NCBI GenBank assembly: GCA_964304625.1
Contig: OZ199838.1
Location: 16,988,001-17,052,000, forward strand
DNA length: 64,000 bases
Reading direction: 5' to 3'
Source: Kudoa neothunni
Taxonomy: Eukaryota > Cnidaria
The notes below the pieces were generated by a model that had not been told where the DNA came from, searched no databases, and was given only the letters and a program-made list of their open reading frames with translations. Below, piece after piece: positions 11,156 through 23,743 of this stretch; within the stretch, counting starts at the first letter, position 1, and each line of letters starts with the position of its first letter. The position numbers and the translations under genes are program-made.

Positions 11156-11946
11156 TGTTTATATCTCTCTTAGATCTAAGGAGTAAAAAATCAAATAAAT
11201 AAATTTATTATTATGAATTTCTCGAAAAAGTTATTCTCAACTAAAAAATGACAGATTTCTAAATGTTAATTATTTTACCTAATATATAAAAAGTGTAAAT
11301 AACACATATTATTAAATGGAATAAAATTATGATGCGCGTCAGAATGATACATATTTTTTTAAATTAAAAATGGCTTATATTTTGAAATCTCGCTATGAAG
11401 TAATCTGGATTGGCTGAAACATCCGATTATAGATAAATATGCAATTCTCCGAACAATCTTTAAAGCATAGATTCCCAACCTTTATTCTATCGCGTCCTAC
11501 TTTTTTTTGAAAACAATTCCGTACTCCACCTTTTTAAAATTATTGATTTTTTTTAATTAAAACTGTTTATGAGTCTGAATAAAGCTCCGTATCATGTGAA
11601 AATCCGAAAGCAGTTCATATATACTTCTCATTAAAATTAAAATGTATTCGATCAGATCTAACTTAATTTTTCGATAGACCTTTAAAATTAATATCTTTGG
11701 TTCCTCAGTCCATCAAAAACAGCATCAAGTGGAACTCGTAGTAATCCAACCTTCATTAGAAAAGACTTTAGTGTATACGGGGTTGATGAACCGAAAATCA
11801 ACAATTTAAATACAGAATTAATCGATATTATATTAGGTTTAATCAAAATAATGGGGGTGTATGATTTGAAATGAGATAATATTGCGATTAGAAGCATTCA
11901 GAATCTATTAGGATGGAGGGCATGTTAAATTTATTATAATTTTATA

Positions 11947-12028
11947 CAGTCGGATCTAGATATAAAGTGATTCGATATTGCGTCATTTTTCGCGGTCACA
12001 AAAATTACGCAATATCCAATCTCGACTG
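11947..12028. mobile_element. 82-bp Tigger-derived MITE
   Basis: The element lies between two TA dinucleotides and is a near-complete inverted repeat: GATATTGCGT near the left pairs with ACGCAATATC near the right, and the termini are CAGTCG and CGACTG. The termini match those of the Tigger at 23744-25666 (CAGTC...ATTGCG), which could have mobilised it. Confidence 0.75.
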
Positions 12029-12376
12029 TACGCATTTGGTTGAGCATTAATTGATTCATACAAATTTTCCTGAGCGCTAGAACATTCAAATGTCCGCACA
12101 CGCGCGGTCAAAGTTCAACAATGTTTTCTCGTTAATTATTCAAAAATTACTCTACAACAAATCTTCTCATTACACGGGAATAATCAACTATTATTTTCCA
12201 ATAATTTTGTTGAAAAAAACCTAGGACGTATTTACACCCCAATTTTATTCGGAAGGTGTAAACTTTCATGTGACTTAGAGGGTTAATGGAAGAAATGTGA
12301 CACGGTTTCTTTTTTTTATTTGAATAAAAAATATTCGAGTTTTTACTATTAATTCCACCAAAAAACCACTGCTCCT

Positions 12377-12634
12377 CTATCCTCCAACCACGATTATATT
12401 TTCTTTTGCGGAATTTTGATTAATCGAAGCCAACAACCTCTCCAGATCCTTATGACTTATTACATATGATTGAAATACATGGTTACCTCCTATCAGTTGA
12501 GAATCAAATAGTTGATTTTCTCCGTAACGGGATCTAAATTCCATTTTCCAATCCACAAGGGTTGAGATGGATCCTATCCGTAAATCCGATTGGATATATG
12601 CATTTTTGCACTTATACAACCAGTAGTAAATCAT
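12377..12634 (-). mobile_element. Merlin-like (IS1016/ISXO2) transposase fragment
   Basis: The minus strand has MIYYWLYKC, then STLVDWKMEFRSRYGE, QLIGGNHVFQSYVIS and ENIIVVGG. These follow the order seen in the clearer Merlin at 49441-50160 (IYLW ... NTVVDW ... IGGPGIKIQIDES ... VWIVDDID). The catalytic region is missing or too decayed to read. The call rests on motif order only. A TTAA-flanked GAGGG terminus at 12278-12286 next to it looks piggyBac-like and is unrelated. Confidence 0.4.
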
Positions 12635-13239
12635 TAAGGGTATTGTCTACCTTGAAGAATTAAAATGTTTATTAACAAGAGTTTCATTCTTTACTTTATG
12701 TTTGAAAATTGAAACAGGGAATTTGATCTTACGGAAATGAATTTTCTATATTTTTTGTGGTTCCTTCTTCATGCAACCTTGATGAATTTCAGTTTTGACT
12801 CCTTAACAAATTTACTCGCCCTAGCAGTACGTTTTGTGTAAATGCCACTTCTGTTTTTTGTTAGGTCAAACTCCATCAGAAATTTTCTTTATCTGAATAA
12901 ATTTTGTATATTTTGCTTGTATTGAACAACTTCTTCATATTTGCGCCATTACAACTTGTTTCATAGTAATAACGCAACGTCGTTATCCTCAATAGAATAG
13001 CAATTCAACAGTCTTTTATATTTACGACATAAGGGTTTGATATTCTCTGTTTTATGACTTTGTGCTGTTATTTCTTTAAAATTAAATAATCTTTTGTTGA
13101 ATCCTTTGAAATACACACCATTTTTGTATGTTACATTTATTTTAATATAACAATTTTATTTATGTATTACAAACTGCGCTAAAAAATAAATAACAATGTT
13201 TATACGAAAGAAACTCATCACAAATTTAATGTTAATTAA

Positions 13240-13475
13240 CCCTCCGTGGCACACATGGAGTCCATTGGACCCCACGAAGAAAAATTAGATGTAAATTGTC
13301 ACATACATTATTTTAATTGAATGTTTTAAAACAGTTGTCGCATATAACGTTAGAGTGTTCCTTGCAAACCTGATTTTTGCAACTGTGACACTCTGTTCGG
13401 GTTTTTTATCGTTTTGGCGAGAACACAAATGGCAACTTTTTTGGCGATGAGATTGTTGGATTCTTGAGAAAAATT
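13240..13475 (-). mobile_element. PiggyBac 3'-end relic with cysteine-rich domain
   Basis: A TTAA at 13236-13239 abuts the terminus CCCTCCGTGGC. On the minus strand, ending at TAA 13316-13318, lies a cysteine-rich domain: KSCHLCSRQNDKKP, then after one frame change ECHSCKNQVCKEHS and ICDNC. This is the C-terminal zinc-binding domain of piggyBac transposases, and the copy at 60053-61319 has it intact. The rest of the transposase is gone upstream (beyond about 13475). Confidence 0.65.
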
Positions 13476-16400
13476 GATTTTTGGTGGTTCTGTAAAGTTT
13501 TAAATAAAATAAATTATGTTTAATCCACCGCCAATCTTTGCCTCCGGCAAACCTGACAGGCGCGTGCGCACTAGAGTTTCTTTTTATTTAGTCTTTTTGT
13601 AGGTTTAAATTATAGTTATGCAATAATAACTACGTATATCAATCAATTGTATTATAGATATTCTTATTTTTAAAATATAATTGGTGTATTATAATAGATC
13701 AGTTGGCACGTATGCATACCTTTTCTTTTCTCAATGAAATGCGTTGCTATTTGCTTTTGTGTGTTTTCAATATAAAATAAAATTCATAATCCTATTGTAT
13801 AATTAGTATTTAAATCGGATATCACGTTAATGCTTAAAAACTGATGGAAAGTATGTAAATATTGTCACTTATTTTTGGTGGCATATAAACACTGATGGCT
13901 AAAACTATCGCTTATAAGCCGGCATCATTTAGTTCTTTTATATAATATTTAAATCCAACTTACTCACCATAATAGAAACATAAACATTAAAAATCGATCT
14001 TATAAAGTTTTTAGTTTTATTTTTTGGCATTTAGTATTATATATATGAGAGGGTGAATTTAATTTTACCCTGAGTCTTAAGATTTAATAATAATATACGA
14101 AAGATGTTAAGGAATAAAAGTTATATACAATATATATTGTATATTTAATATGATGTAAGCATTAACAAATGATTAACGATAATAAATAATATGATTAGAA
14201 TAAAATAAAATCAATACCACAATTTTTCGATCTATTCTGTTTGCACCTAATAAAAATACGATAGTAACATACATGCATTTTTGGAATGTTTCCTATATTT
14301 CTTATGTTATTATTTAAGTTTATATAAACCGTATCAAGTACAATTAATAAGTAAAATTCCTCTGCATGTAACAATGTTATAATTTGTTAATTATTTCTAA
14401 TCATTAAACTGCAGTTTGAATTCAACATTTACCAGCGATGAGATTTATTAAATTTTATGGGGTACAATTTTTGAATAAATTCTTGACTATCCCCCCATAA
14501 AGTGAATTATATGGGTTAGAACAGTATGTAACCGAGTTCCTGTTATACCTTTGTCCAAAAATACTTAAAATGCAACGCGGATCAATTTTTGTAATTTTAT
14601 GAACGCTTTAAGAATATATAATGTGTGATACTTTTTTGAAATTTATATCCAACTATTTATTAAAAAATTACGTTTTTTAACTTTATTAAACATTTGAAAT
14701 GTAATATTTGTGATTGTATCTAATAAATTCATTATTTTATTTAAAAAGACAGTATCAATCTCTAGGGCGGATTTATAACCTGTTTAACCATTGAATATGC
14801 CATCTTCCATCAACTCATCGTCTTTAATTTCTGTCAACAATTTATTAAATGGAGTTAATATATTAATCCCCGGCACAAATTTAAATTAATGGAAACTACT
14901 TAACTTAGTTATTACCAAATCCTGTTGAATAATTTAGAAATTTTCAAAGAAAAATTCATTATTTCTTAAACTTATATTTTTTCTAATTTAATCAACTATA
15001 TTAACACATTCTTTAGAAGCTAAATATTTTCATCATTTGAGTCAAAAAAGTTGCCTGATTACATATTAGTTATAAATTATTTATGTTACGGTTAACACCA
15101 AAAAATTGATAATGAATCAAATATTATTTGTTTTGAGTTAAAAAGATAAATCGAGATTTAAAACCTGGAAAAAAAAACATTTTTACGAATACGAATAAAT
15201 TAAGTTTACAATTTGCTAACCTTACCACCATTTATATTTATGGGAATAGTCATTTTTTGATGAACCTTTTGGGAGATTATTTCTATTTTATAAAGGTAAG
15301 CCAATTTTATAAGATACAGTTATATCTTCTATCTTTCTCAATACAGCAGCCAAAAAAATGCATGGGAATGGAAAATAAAGGAACTGAAGCAGAATCTACA
15401 ATTCTGATCTGTAAATTTTAAAAAGGTCTATCATTCCATCGATAATTTTAATTTATATATTCGTTTCCATTTCCTAACATATAGAATATATAAAAATATG
15501 CCAGATTAATTAATAAATATGTATGTATATGTGCGGAATTTTAAAATTGAATGTAATATATAGTTTAAAGACAAAAATTGAGTTTTTTGGGTAATTATAA
15601 ATTTATTTGTTTGACATGTAATTAATTTTGATCATGCTTAAGGTATTTATATTAACCCTACAAATACTTAAAATAATATCTATGTGTATGTGTAGTTGTT
15701 TGTAAAATTCAATTTGTAGATAGATGATTAAAGTATTATCCTGAAATAAAACACAGGAAACTAATATAATCGCCATATAAAAAATTTATTAACTAAAATA
15801 AAATTATTTCATTGCAACTACAAGAATACAGATTTATATACGTACGCTAAAAGTAAAAAACCCCTAATATAAACCCATGGGTGGCTAAAGGCGCATGCGA
15901 TATTAACGAATTCGTCAAAGATAAGATGTTTTGTATGTAATAGGTAAGATAGTTAGTTAAAAACATTCTTATCCTTTCTTAAACATCATAACTATAGTAA
16001 TTTATAAATATCTTTCATATTATATTATTCCATTTTGTAAGAACTTAAATAATTAAATAATAGGTCGGTGAAAACATTTGGAATTATAAAATAATTAATA
16101 TTGGAAATAAACGCTGTTATATTCTTAATAAATAAAAAATTGATTAAATTTAAAAAAAAACAAGAGTAACTAGGTAAGAATAAATTGTTGTCACAAGATT
16201 GGCGAAAGGTCTGACAGGTATCCGGAAAATCTAAATGTAATTAAAAGTTGCTATAAAAATACCTGCGGTTATTGGTTATTTCTATGACGAATTCTTGTTC
16301 TGAAAATCTAAATGTAGTATTAATTGATGCGAAGGCGGAGAAAATATTTTTACAGAGAAAATGCAATACTTATGCTAAAAAGGAAGGAAAATTTGTTAAA

Positions 16401-16586
16401 CGGAAAGGTTTGAATTTATGTTCGAAAAATATATATTGAGTGATAACGAGAATTAAAAAATAATCTAAGGGAGAAAAAATGATGCTTTTCAAGTGATCTG
16501 CGAATACATGGAAATGACACATATGATCACACATTTTTCAATATCGATAACCTGGAACTTCTATTTAATAGCAATTTTTTCCTGTA
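13476..16586. other. AT-rich stretch without recognised genes
   Basis: No coding frame with family resemblance, RNA gene or paired transposon ends were found in about 3 kb. There are short GC-richer spots near 13545 (TCCGGCAAACC, GCGCGTGCGC) and 15890 (GCGCATGCG). Similar GC spots flank the MULEs further on, but no paired TIRs could be established. Confidence 0.5.
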
Positions 16587-16679
16587 CTCATTATCACTCA
16601 TTATCACTCATTATCACTCATTATCACTCATCATCACTCATCATCACTCATCATCACTCATCATCACTCATCATTATCA
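16587..16679. repeat. Decamer satellite (TCATTATCAC / TCATCATCAC)
   Basis: About nine tandem 10-bp units occur. The first few are the TTATCACTCA form and the later ones TCATCACTCA, so one variant spread within the array. Confidence 0.9.
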
Positions 16680-16739
16680 GCGACAGCATACGAATTAGAA
16701 AAACTAAGATATTATAAAGCGAAATGCAGGTAGGGGAAA

Positions 16740-18066
16740 TTGGGGTTACTCTATATACCAGTTATATTCTTTGGAAATAGCCTGAACGAAGAATGTATCG
16801 TAATATCGATGGTAACTCTCACATAAAGCTTTCAACTTATCCATTTTTAATTTAACATCTTTACTCCGAGGATCATTATTAGGATTGCATAAATAAAACA
16901 TGGCTTCTTGTTCAACTGAGCTTTGTCGCTCGTAAATTTTTAATAAAAGTTAGTAGACCTGAATGTGCTTGATCAAACCTAGCATAAAAATGTCGATGGA
17001 AACTTTCTGCATTATTGGAGGTTAGAGGTATGTCATTAAGGGTTCGAGAATGAGCGTTCCATGATTCAACAGTGTATTTGTTACTATTAATGAAGTTCTT
17101 CTCAAAATAACTTAGGAATAGATTCAAATTCTTTATTTCAATTTTCTTGGCTTGTAGAAGTAATTTTTCAAATTCTATCTTCACGCAATCTTTCGGCACA
17201 AAGGCTAACGAAGTAACGCACTTGACAAAAAGTTTAAACTCAATATCTTCCTGATAAAACTTTGATAGACCCAATTTATGCAATCTTCGATTAACGCATT
17301 GGCCAAGATGGGACAAGCAGAAGAACACATTATGTTTTGTTTCTTTTTTAAATGCATTATACGCGGCAACCTCAAAATCTATGATAATGTTGGGAAGTTC
17401 CAGGTTTCCTTTCTCTCTTATAATTTGAATAATACGGTCATAGCTGCTCTCCGACCTATCTGTCATTAAAATAAACACCAACGGTAATATTTTGTTAAAA
17501 ACGTGACCATGAATGGTGTACATTTGGGAGAACGTTCCGTCGCAAACCCAGAATTTGGAATGTTTCAGGTGCGAAAGATTTTCTTCTGTTGTAAAAATAA
17601 TAATTCTATTGCTATCCTCGGATCCAGAATCGTATATACAAAAATTTTTGTTCCTTAAGGTCACTATCGATCCGCAAAGATTTGTCTCAGGATTTACATC
17701 AATACTCTTTCGTTTTCGTATATCTCGAATCACCTGATAAACGGACTTTTTTGGAATATTTGGACATCTTCTTGATTAGTTGCAATATCATACACTTTAT
17801 TAGTTGGATATACAGTATTTTCTGCGATATGCTTGATTTTATCCTTGAAAAATTGTTTGTTTTTTTTCTTCCTCGGATACTAAGTGACTATGAAAACCTA
17901 GCGTATCCAACCTCTCTATCTGTTCTGTCAGAAATGTTCTTAACCTACCTTTACATCCTCGTTTTTGACACCTCCAATACTGACAAACTTTTGTTTTATA
18001 ATCTTTATTATAAAAACCCATTATAAAAAATATCTTTTTTCGTCTTGGTAATAATAAAATCAGCAC
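16740..18066 (-). mobile_element. MULE DNA transposon with FLYWCH finger (copy A)
   Basis: On the minus strand a FLYWCH zinc finger comes first (18066-17839: CQYWRCQKRGCKGRLRT, then HSH). The Mutator-like transposase follows at 17733-16912: FWVCDGTFSQMYTIHGH carries the first Asp, IIIDFEVAAYNAF the second, and NNAESFHRHFYARF a candidate Glu. Finger and catalytic frames are separated by frame changes, and another precedes the C-terminal piece at about 16740-16910 (VEQEAMFYLCNPN). The 273-codon core has no stop, so decay is recent. Terminal repeats were not convincingly found; GC-rich sequence at 18090-18140 may be one end. Confidence 0.8.
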
Positions 18067-18155
18067 TAATTTCTTGGTTCATGATTTTATACGCGCGCCG
18101 ATGATTATATACGAGAAAACGCGCATGCGCGACTCCGGCAAAACTTGGGCGTCCC

Positions 18156-19830
18156 TAAGTTGTTGGCAAGTAAACTATATCGTACGATGGCATCCTTATT
18201 ATCCACAGAGTCAATCTTATTTTTGACTGTACGCATCGAGACATTCCACACTCAACCCTGCTTTCGATTAGACTGTTCACATGGACGGACAATATGTATG
18301 CACAATTCATCGAATCATTCATCGCTACGACGAACTAGGCGAATACCAGAGAGTAGAGTTGTGGAAACAACAATATGGCCTGAGTGTGATTTAGAATCAC
18401 AGTGAATGCATATTTCAAATCGAAATCCACTTGCTTCTATTTCTTCTCAGGAGTCACACCAACACTCACAACGTAATTGCCGACGAGCAAAGAGAACGAA
18501 GACGAGAAGAAAATAGAGTAAGAAATAGAAATCGACGTGTATGTGAGACGACTCAACAGAGTCCTGCAGTGTCACCTATAAATGAACACAACACAGGATC
18601 AGACAGTAAATTTGTACCTGAACCTTATTACACTCCTGTTCTATTAGGTCAACAAACGCGAAGTATGCCTGATGATACTTGGAATATGGTCGCTTTGCAT
18701 TACGAACGTTGCTACAACATGAAAATGAAACGAATATTACAATTTGGAAAATGTCGAAAATTTGTCCAAAATGCCGCGCTAAGAAGTGGATAAACGAATT
18801 TTCGGGTATGTGTTGTTCCGGCGGTAATGTTATTTTGGACACACTACCTGATTCATCTCATTTTCTATGAAGACTCCGGAATTTCAAGACACTTTCTACA
18901 AAATATCCGAAAATACAACTTCACTTTCCAGATGACATCTTTTGGAGCGAACGTAATTTGTAGGAACAGATTCATGCCTACTTTACTTTTAAGGTTCACG
19001 GTCGAATGTGTCATCGAATTGAATCGCTATTGACTTCTGAAAATGAGGAACGAAATTCTTGCGATTATATTTCGTACAAAACATGTATTTTCAAGCTCAA
19101 AATCGATCCAATATGTATCTCTAGCATAGGCATAATATTATTTTAGCGCTTCAAGATATGTATGTTACACAGACACACTAGCTACATCCACAGTTTTAGG
19201 CATGACTTAGAAATGCACCCGTCTTCTGATTTTGATATAATTATAAACTCTGATAAGCTTCCACAGGGAGAAAATGAGAGAAAATACAACTCTCCAACTT
19301 GAAATGAGGTGGCCATCGCAATGACGGATGAGCAGCATTGACGAAGGATATTGTTTTGAGGAGTACAAACAACAAACTTCAGAGGATAAGCGAAACACAC
19401 AGATCGCATTATGTATTGCAATATCCATTAACTAATGTCTATGGTCAAGATGATTACCATTTTTGTATTTCACAAATTGACGCAAACAAAAGTGTTTCAT
19501 GTCAGAATTTTTATTCTCTCCATTTTATGGAAACGGAAAAGAATTTTAACACGCATCATCACTTTAGGACATTATTCCAACAATATGCTGTAGATATGTT
19601 TGTGAAGAGGGAATCAGAGAGACTTTGTTTTATCAGAGCGAAACAAGATGAACTTCGTATTGAATCTTACATCAATTTAATTGATAGCATTAGTAGCAAC
19701 GGTGAAATAAATGGGCGGGGACGGTTGTATACTTTGCCATCGACTTTCGCTTTCGTAGGTTCACCACGCTATATAAACGAGAGGATGCAGCTTGCCATGA
19801 CCTACGTTTGATGTTTTGGAGGATAACATT
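18156..19830 (+). mobile_element. Truncated Helitron, 5' part only
   Basis: It is nearly identical to the 5' part of the minus-strand Helitron (44201 down to 37083), starting at TAAGTTGTTGGCAAG. Reading frames at 18431-18793, 18679-18870, 18827-19033 and 19338-19811 match the Helitron N-terminal region: KCRAKKW with a CC pair, HFLQNIRKYN, SFGANV and DMFVKRESERLCFIRAKQ. The HUH nuclease and helicase are absent. The copy diverges just after the MTYV motif at 19800-19870. It lacks the BEL/Pao insertion and so gives the empty site, at about 18236-18241. Frame changes make it non-functional. Confidence 0.75.
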
Positions 19831-19870
19831 CGAGTGCAATCCATTTTATGTTATTTTGGTAGATTAATAC

Positions 19871-20475
19871 AGGAGATTAACAAACCATTAGCTGGGGCGC
19901 AATTATTATTGTTGTTGTTATTGTTGCTTTGTGGTGTCTCTCCCTTACGTTCACAATATCAAGTGCTTTAATATCACCAAGTTAAACATAGCACCGATTA
20001 CAAGAACCATTTGAAAGAAAAGTCTGCAGATCAGTTTGAATTAAAAGAAATATTTTATCTGGGAGTGAAATATGGATGACTGTATCAAAGTATTGATGTG
20101 TATGAGGTATGGAGTGGAAGGATGGCTATACCAAGTTATATTGAAATGATTTATTTGCCACATTGTTGATTAATTGAAGTAAATGAATTTCCGTTAAAGA
20201 CTTTAGCTGATTTACAGGGCAAATTCGTTTCGAAATTAACAACGGCACATGTGATCGCACCTGACTTTTATCCTAACTATAAAAAGTTTGAATGTTTAAA
20301 GTGGATTACACATAATGATGAAGTTAATAATGCAGTTATATGTATATTTTCGACAAATTTTGATTTTTTCAAAATAAAACGTTAAAATGTACAAGATAAT
20401 AAATCCTTCTTTGATTCCATTCTAAGTTAACCTATATTTTGTCGAAAAATAAGACTCGTGGATACTATTGACACT
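19871..20475 (+). other. Unidentified coding-like stretch
   Basis: Between the Helitron relic and the hAT relic, plus-strand frames read VYEVWSGRMAIPSYIEMIY and, after a stop, FPLKTLADLQGKFVSKL then KKFECLKWITHNDEV, ending about 20385. Composition looks protein-like, but I recognise no family. It could be decayed host exons or part of either neighbouring element. Confidence 0.25.
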
Positions 20476-20900
20476 TTGTTGCTCTCGTCGAACATCACTG
20501 GTCATCACTGGTGTAGGGCAGAAATACGAAATTATTTTAACGAATCCGTTTAAAAAATATATGATGATTCTCTAATTTATTGGGCTCATTCTAGCCATTC
20601 TAACATCAAACATCTTGTGAGTTCGATTTGTTTTATCCCAGTAAATTCTGCGGATTGTAAGACATGCCTCAAGGGCTGGATTAATGTCACAAAAGATCCG
20701 TTATCATTTAAAGGCATGTCGTTTTGAAAGTCTGTTCTTCTCAGAAATTATGATTCCTCTAAATCATTATAATAGTTGTTGAATCAGATTAAACGTTCGG
20801 AGGTTTTTTAAAGGCATTGCGTAAACCCGGCTGTTTCAATATGGAGTATCTAGGGTGGGACGCGGACAAATTTTATTGAACGTTATACCACCCTGATTAA
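20476..20900 (+). mobile_element. hAT transposase C-terminal relic plus repeat R2
   Basis: The plus strand reads EIRNYFNES, YDDSLIYWAHSSHSN, a stretch ending CFIPVNSADCK, and KDPLSFKGMS. These follow the hAT dimerisation domain (D-x-L-x-Y-W ... IP-x-x-S-A ... R-x-x-L). Two stops interrupt it. The following 20736-20886 is repeat R2, shared with 5822-5968. No terminal inverted repeats were located. Confidence 0.6.
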
Positions 20901-20904
20901 TATG

Positions 20905-22240
20905 CAATTAGGAAATCTGAGAAAGTATCGATAATTGGATGATAAAGTTAAAATAATAAACTATGATGATATAAAAAATTTCGGTAGCTTGAATGCTAAA
21001 CCCGTTGAGATATTTGAATTTAAATCGGAATCTTCCTTGAACAGCATAATATTAAAAAATAGCAGTATTCTGGAAGATTATAACAATGGGGACCTATATC
21101 ACAACAGAGAAACCTTAAGAAAAAATAATTTCAACATTTTAGATTCTAAGGTTAAAGATTGGATTGAGCTAACCAGATCACGTAATATCGAACTCTCTCA
21201 GGATGATATAATTAAAAAGTCTACGATTACTCATATAATGTTAAAACACAATTCTTAAAGTTGATAGAGGGTGGTACATGTTGGTTCTAAGGATTTTCTT
21301 CGAGAGTTGGGTGGAAAGTAACAAATTCATACGTAAATCCAAGAATGTTGTTCCTAAAATAATATCCGCTTGGAAAGATCAACTGTTAAAGTTGATTGGA
21401 AATTATGATCCAAAAGATATTTTTAGTTGGATGAAGCTGGAATATTTTACCAGCAAAAGATAGTTAAAATATCATTTAAATTTATATCTCCATATGAAAT
21501 TTAATATATGGTTATGCATTTGAAATGGAGGAAAACTTGCACGGTTCTAGAAAATCTAGAGAGAGTAACAATTGTTGCGATCTACTCGATGTCAGAAAAA
21601 AGACTCATTAATAATTCGCAATCGTGAAACACCTTGATGCTTCCGTGAAATAAACGACCTCACACCTCCCTATTAAACTAACGTGAAGACTTTATTTTTT
21701 CAAAATATCTGATGGTATTATTGAAGCTAAAACTTCTCAATGTAAGGTAGGAATCATATGATCTGGTAAAAATTTCAAATCTTGAACTCTGGAATCCCCC
21801 ACAAGGAACAACCAGCGTATTGCAACAATCAGATCAAGGAATTATTTAAGATTGTTAATACATTTACAAAAATCATCTGACGAGTTATTTGATCAATAAA
21901 GTTACTGTTAATATTATTAATATTTTTGATAACAATTCAAATAATGATCCTTCAGATTTACTTGAACATATGTACACGATGAAAGTAATGTGGAAATTAG
22001 TGAGTGAAGAAACAATCGAAAACTATTTTAATAAATAATTCTTGTTAATAATTGTGGGTCAGGAGGTATTATCATTTCGACTGGAAGAAAATCCCTAGAA
22101 AAATCAAATTGAATGTGGGGTTAACATAGAAGAAACTATTTCATTTGAAGATCCAGAAGATAAATATGTTAACTCAATAAATAATGAAGTCGACGCAATG
22201 AATGTATCCTTTACTCATGAAAATTATTAAAAACCATGCA
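20905..22240 (+). mobile_element. Pogo/Tigger DNA transposon, heavily decayed (copy 2)
   Basis: The frame 20935-21258 holds the N-terminal HTH half (NFNILDSKVKDWIELTRSR, then SQDDIIKKS). Downstream fragments in changing frames keep family order: NYDPKDIFSWMKLEYF near 21420 (DxxNxDExxLFY position), ERVTIVAIYSMS near 21560, TSVLQQSDQGII near 21820, and VMWKLVSEETIENYF near 22000. There are many stops and frame changes. I found no CAGT-type ends. Confidence 0.65.
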
Positions 22241-22879
22241 TCGTTTTTTCCATTAATGAAGTTATTGAGCATTTTAATAAACTGAGAGAAAATATTTTTG
22301 CTTATGACTTACTTATGTTATAAAATAAAACAAAATGGGACTCTTTCGTCTTTAAAATAAGTCACGGTTCGTAATGGAATGATTAAATAGCTGATTATTC
22401 TAAAAAATCTACATATTTTCGAATAATTATGATGTATTTATTCGATATTTGTTGTTTAACATTCAGCTTTGTCTGAATATCTACGAGTTATCATTAATAT
22501 AAGAAAGAAAATGTAATTTTTGAATACAAAATACGATCGCACGCCATTATTATCCATCTGGCATAATGTTCGTGCGAGCATGGATACTGTGTGTACCGCA
22601 GGAATACAATTTTGGGGGTAGCTACCGAATATCGTTAGATCCGCGCGAATGATTTCCCCAAGATTTTTTAATAATTTTTGCTTGCAATGAGAATAACTCT
22701 ATCTGTTATCTTATCAATATTTGTATCTTTAAAGCGCCACCTAACTGTGTAAAATGTAATGGAATTAGCCATTCTATACATCGAAAAAATTGGCGATGCT
22801 GCTCCAAAATATGCAGAACAGAAACATCCATTTTTGAGTAGATATTTTTCAGTAATATGAGAATTAAACTTCATGATTT

Positions 22880-23460
22880 TTTGGAGTTGTCATATTACTG
22901 GTTGGTGAGCGTAAAAAACGTTAATTTGGACACTCTTATCAAACAATTAAGAAATATTGTCATTATCTTCGTCAGCTGGTAGCAGATAGAATACACTTTG
23001 AGGAAATAGTTATTAGAGAAGAAAATATAATTGTAGAGATTGATGAGTTAAAATTTGGCAATGTGGAGCATAACGAACGGCATGGGTTCTTGGAGGTGTA
23101 GGAAGGACATCTGAACGAAAGATATTTTTGGGGGAAATTCCTGACAAAACCGCCGACACTCTTAAACAAAACGTTAAAACTTTCGTTTACCTGGTTTGAT
23201 TATTATAACAGACTGCTTCAAAAGTTATGGAATACTAAATAATTTCTTCACTCATCTCCCCGTAAATCACAGTATAGAATATGTGGATAGTACCACAGAG
23301 GCTCATACAAATACCATCGACGGAACCTAGGATGCTATCAAATAGAAAATATCACCGAGGAACAGAACATCTTCGGTTAATGAAGATGTTTTTGTCAGTG
23401 TGGATGGATGGTATCAATCAATTTATTGGTGAATTTCAATCGGGATGAAAATTCAATCTC
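22880..23460 (+). mobile_element. Merlin transposon relic (copy 2)
   Basis: The plus strand reads IIVEIDELKFGNVEHNERHG (the IDE first-Asp motif of IS1016/ISXO2 transposases). Much later comes EAHTNTIDGTWDAIK, the family's HTNxIExxW motif with Glu changed to Asp. Several frame changes separate the two. No terminal repeats were identified. Confidence 0.65.
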
Positions 23461-23743
23461 GGTTTATGGGATGGTTTTATATCCTCGATAAAACAACTTT
23501 AATTTACTACCATTTAGATTTGTATTTGCATGTTTTTCGTAGTTTTTTTCGATTGCGCTAATCTTATGTTAATTTAATGTTAGGGAGTTTATATCAAAGT
23601 TCAGCCTAATTTTTAATATAAACAAAAATTTCATCGTATTAAATGAGTGTTGTTAAAATGGTCATTAATTAAGGCATTAACACCAGCTGTACCAACTATT
23701 ATCCCCATAATTGATAAGTAATAATAATTTTACATTAGCAATA

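Noticed and set aside
12961-13180. Minus-strand frame with protein-like composition (YFKGFNKRLFN, KPLCRKYKRLLNCYS)
   Set aside because: About 65 codons with no family match and no continuation; too little to call, though it may belong to the nearby Merlin or piggyBac relics.
16587-16679. CRISPR-like array
   Set aside because: The units are contiguous 10-mers with no spacers; it is a simple satellite.
18091-18140. MULE terminal inverted repeats at GC-rich spots (also 13545, 15890, 25770 and 27260)
   Set aside because: Shared GCGCATGCG-type words are short, and no pair gives a convincing inverted match with a 9-11-bp target duplication.
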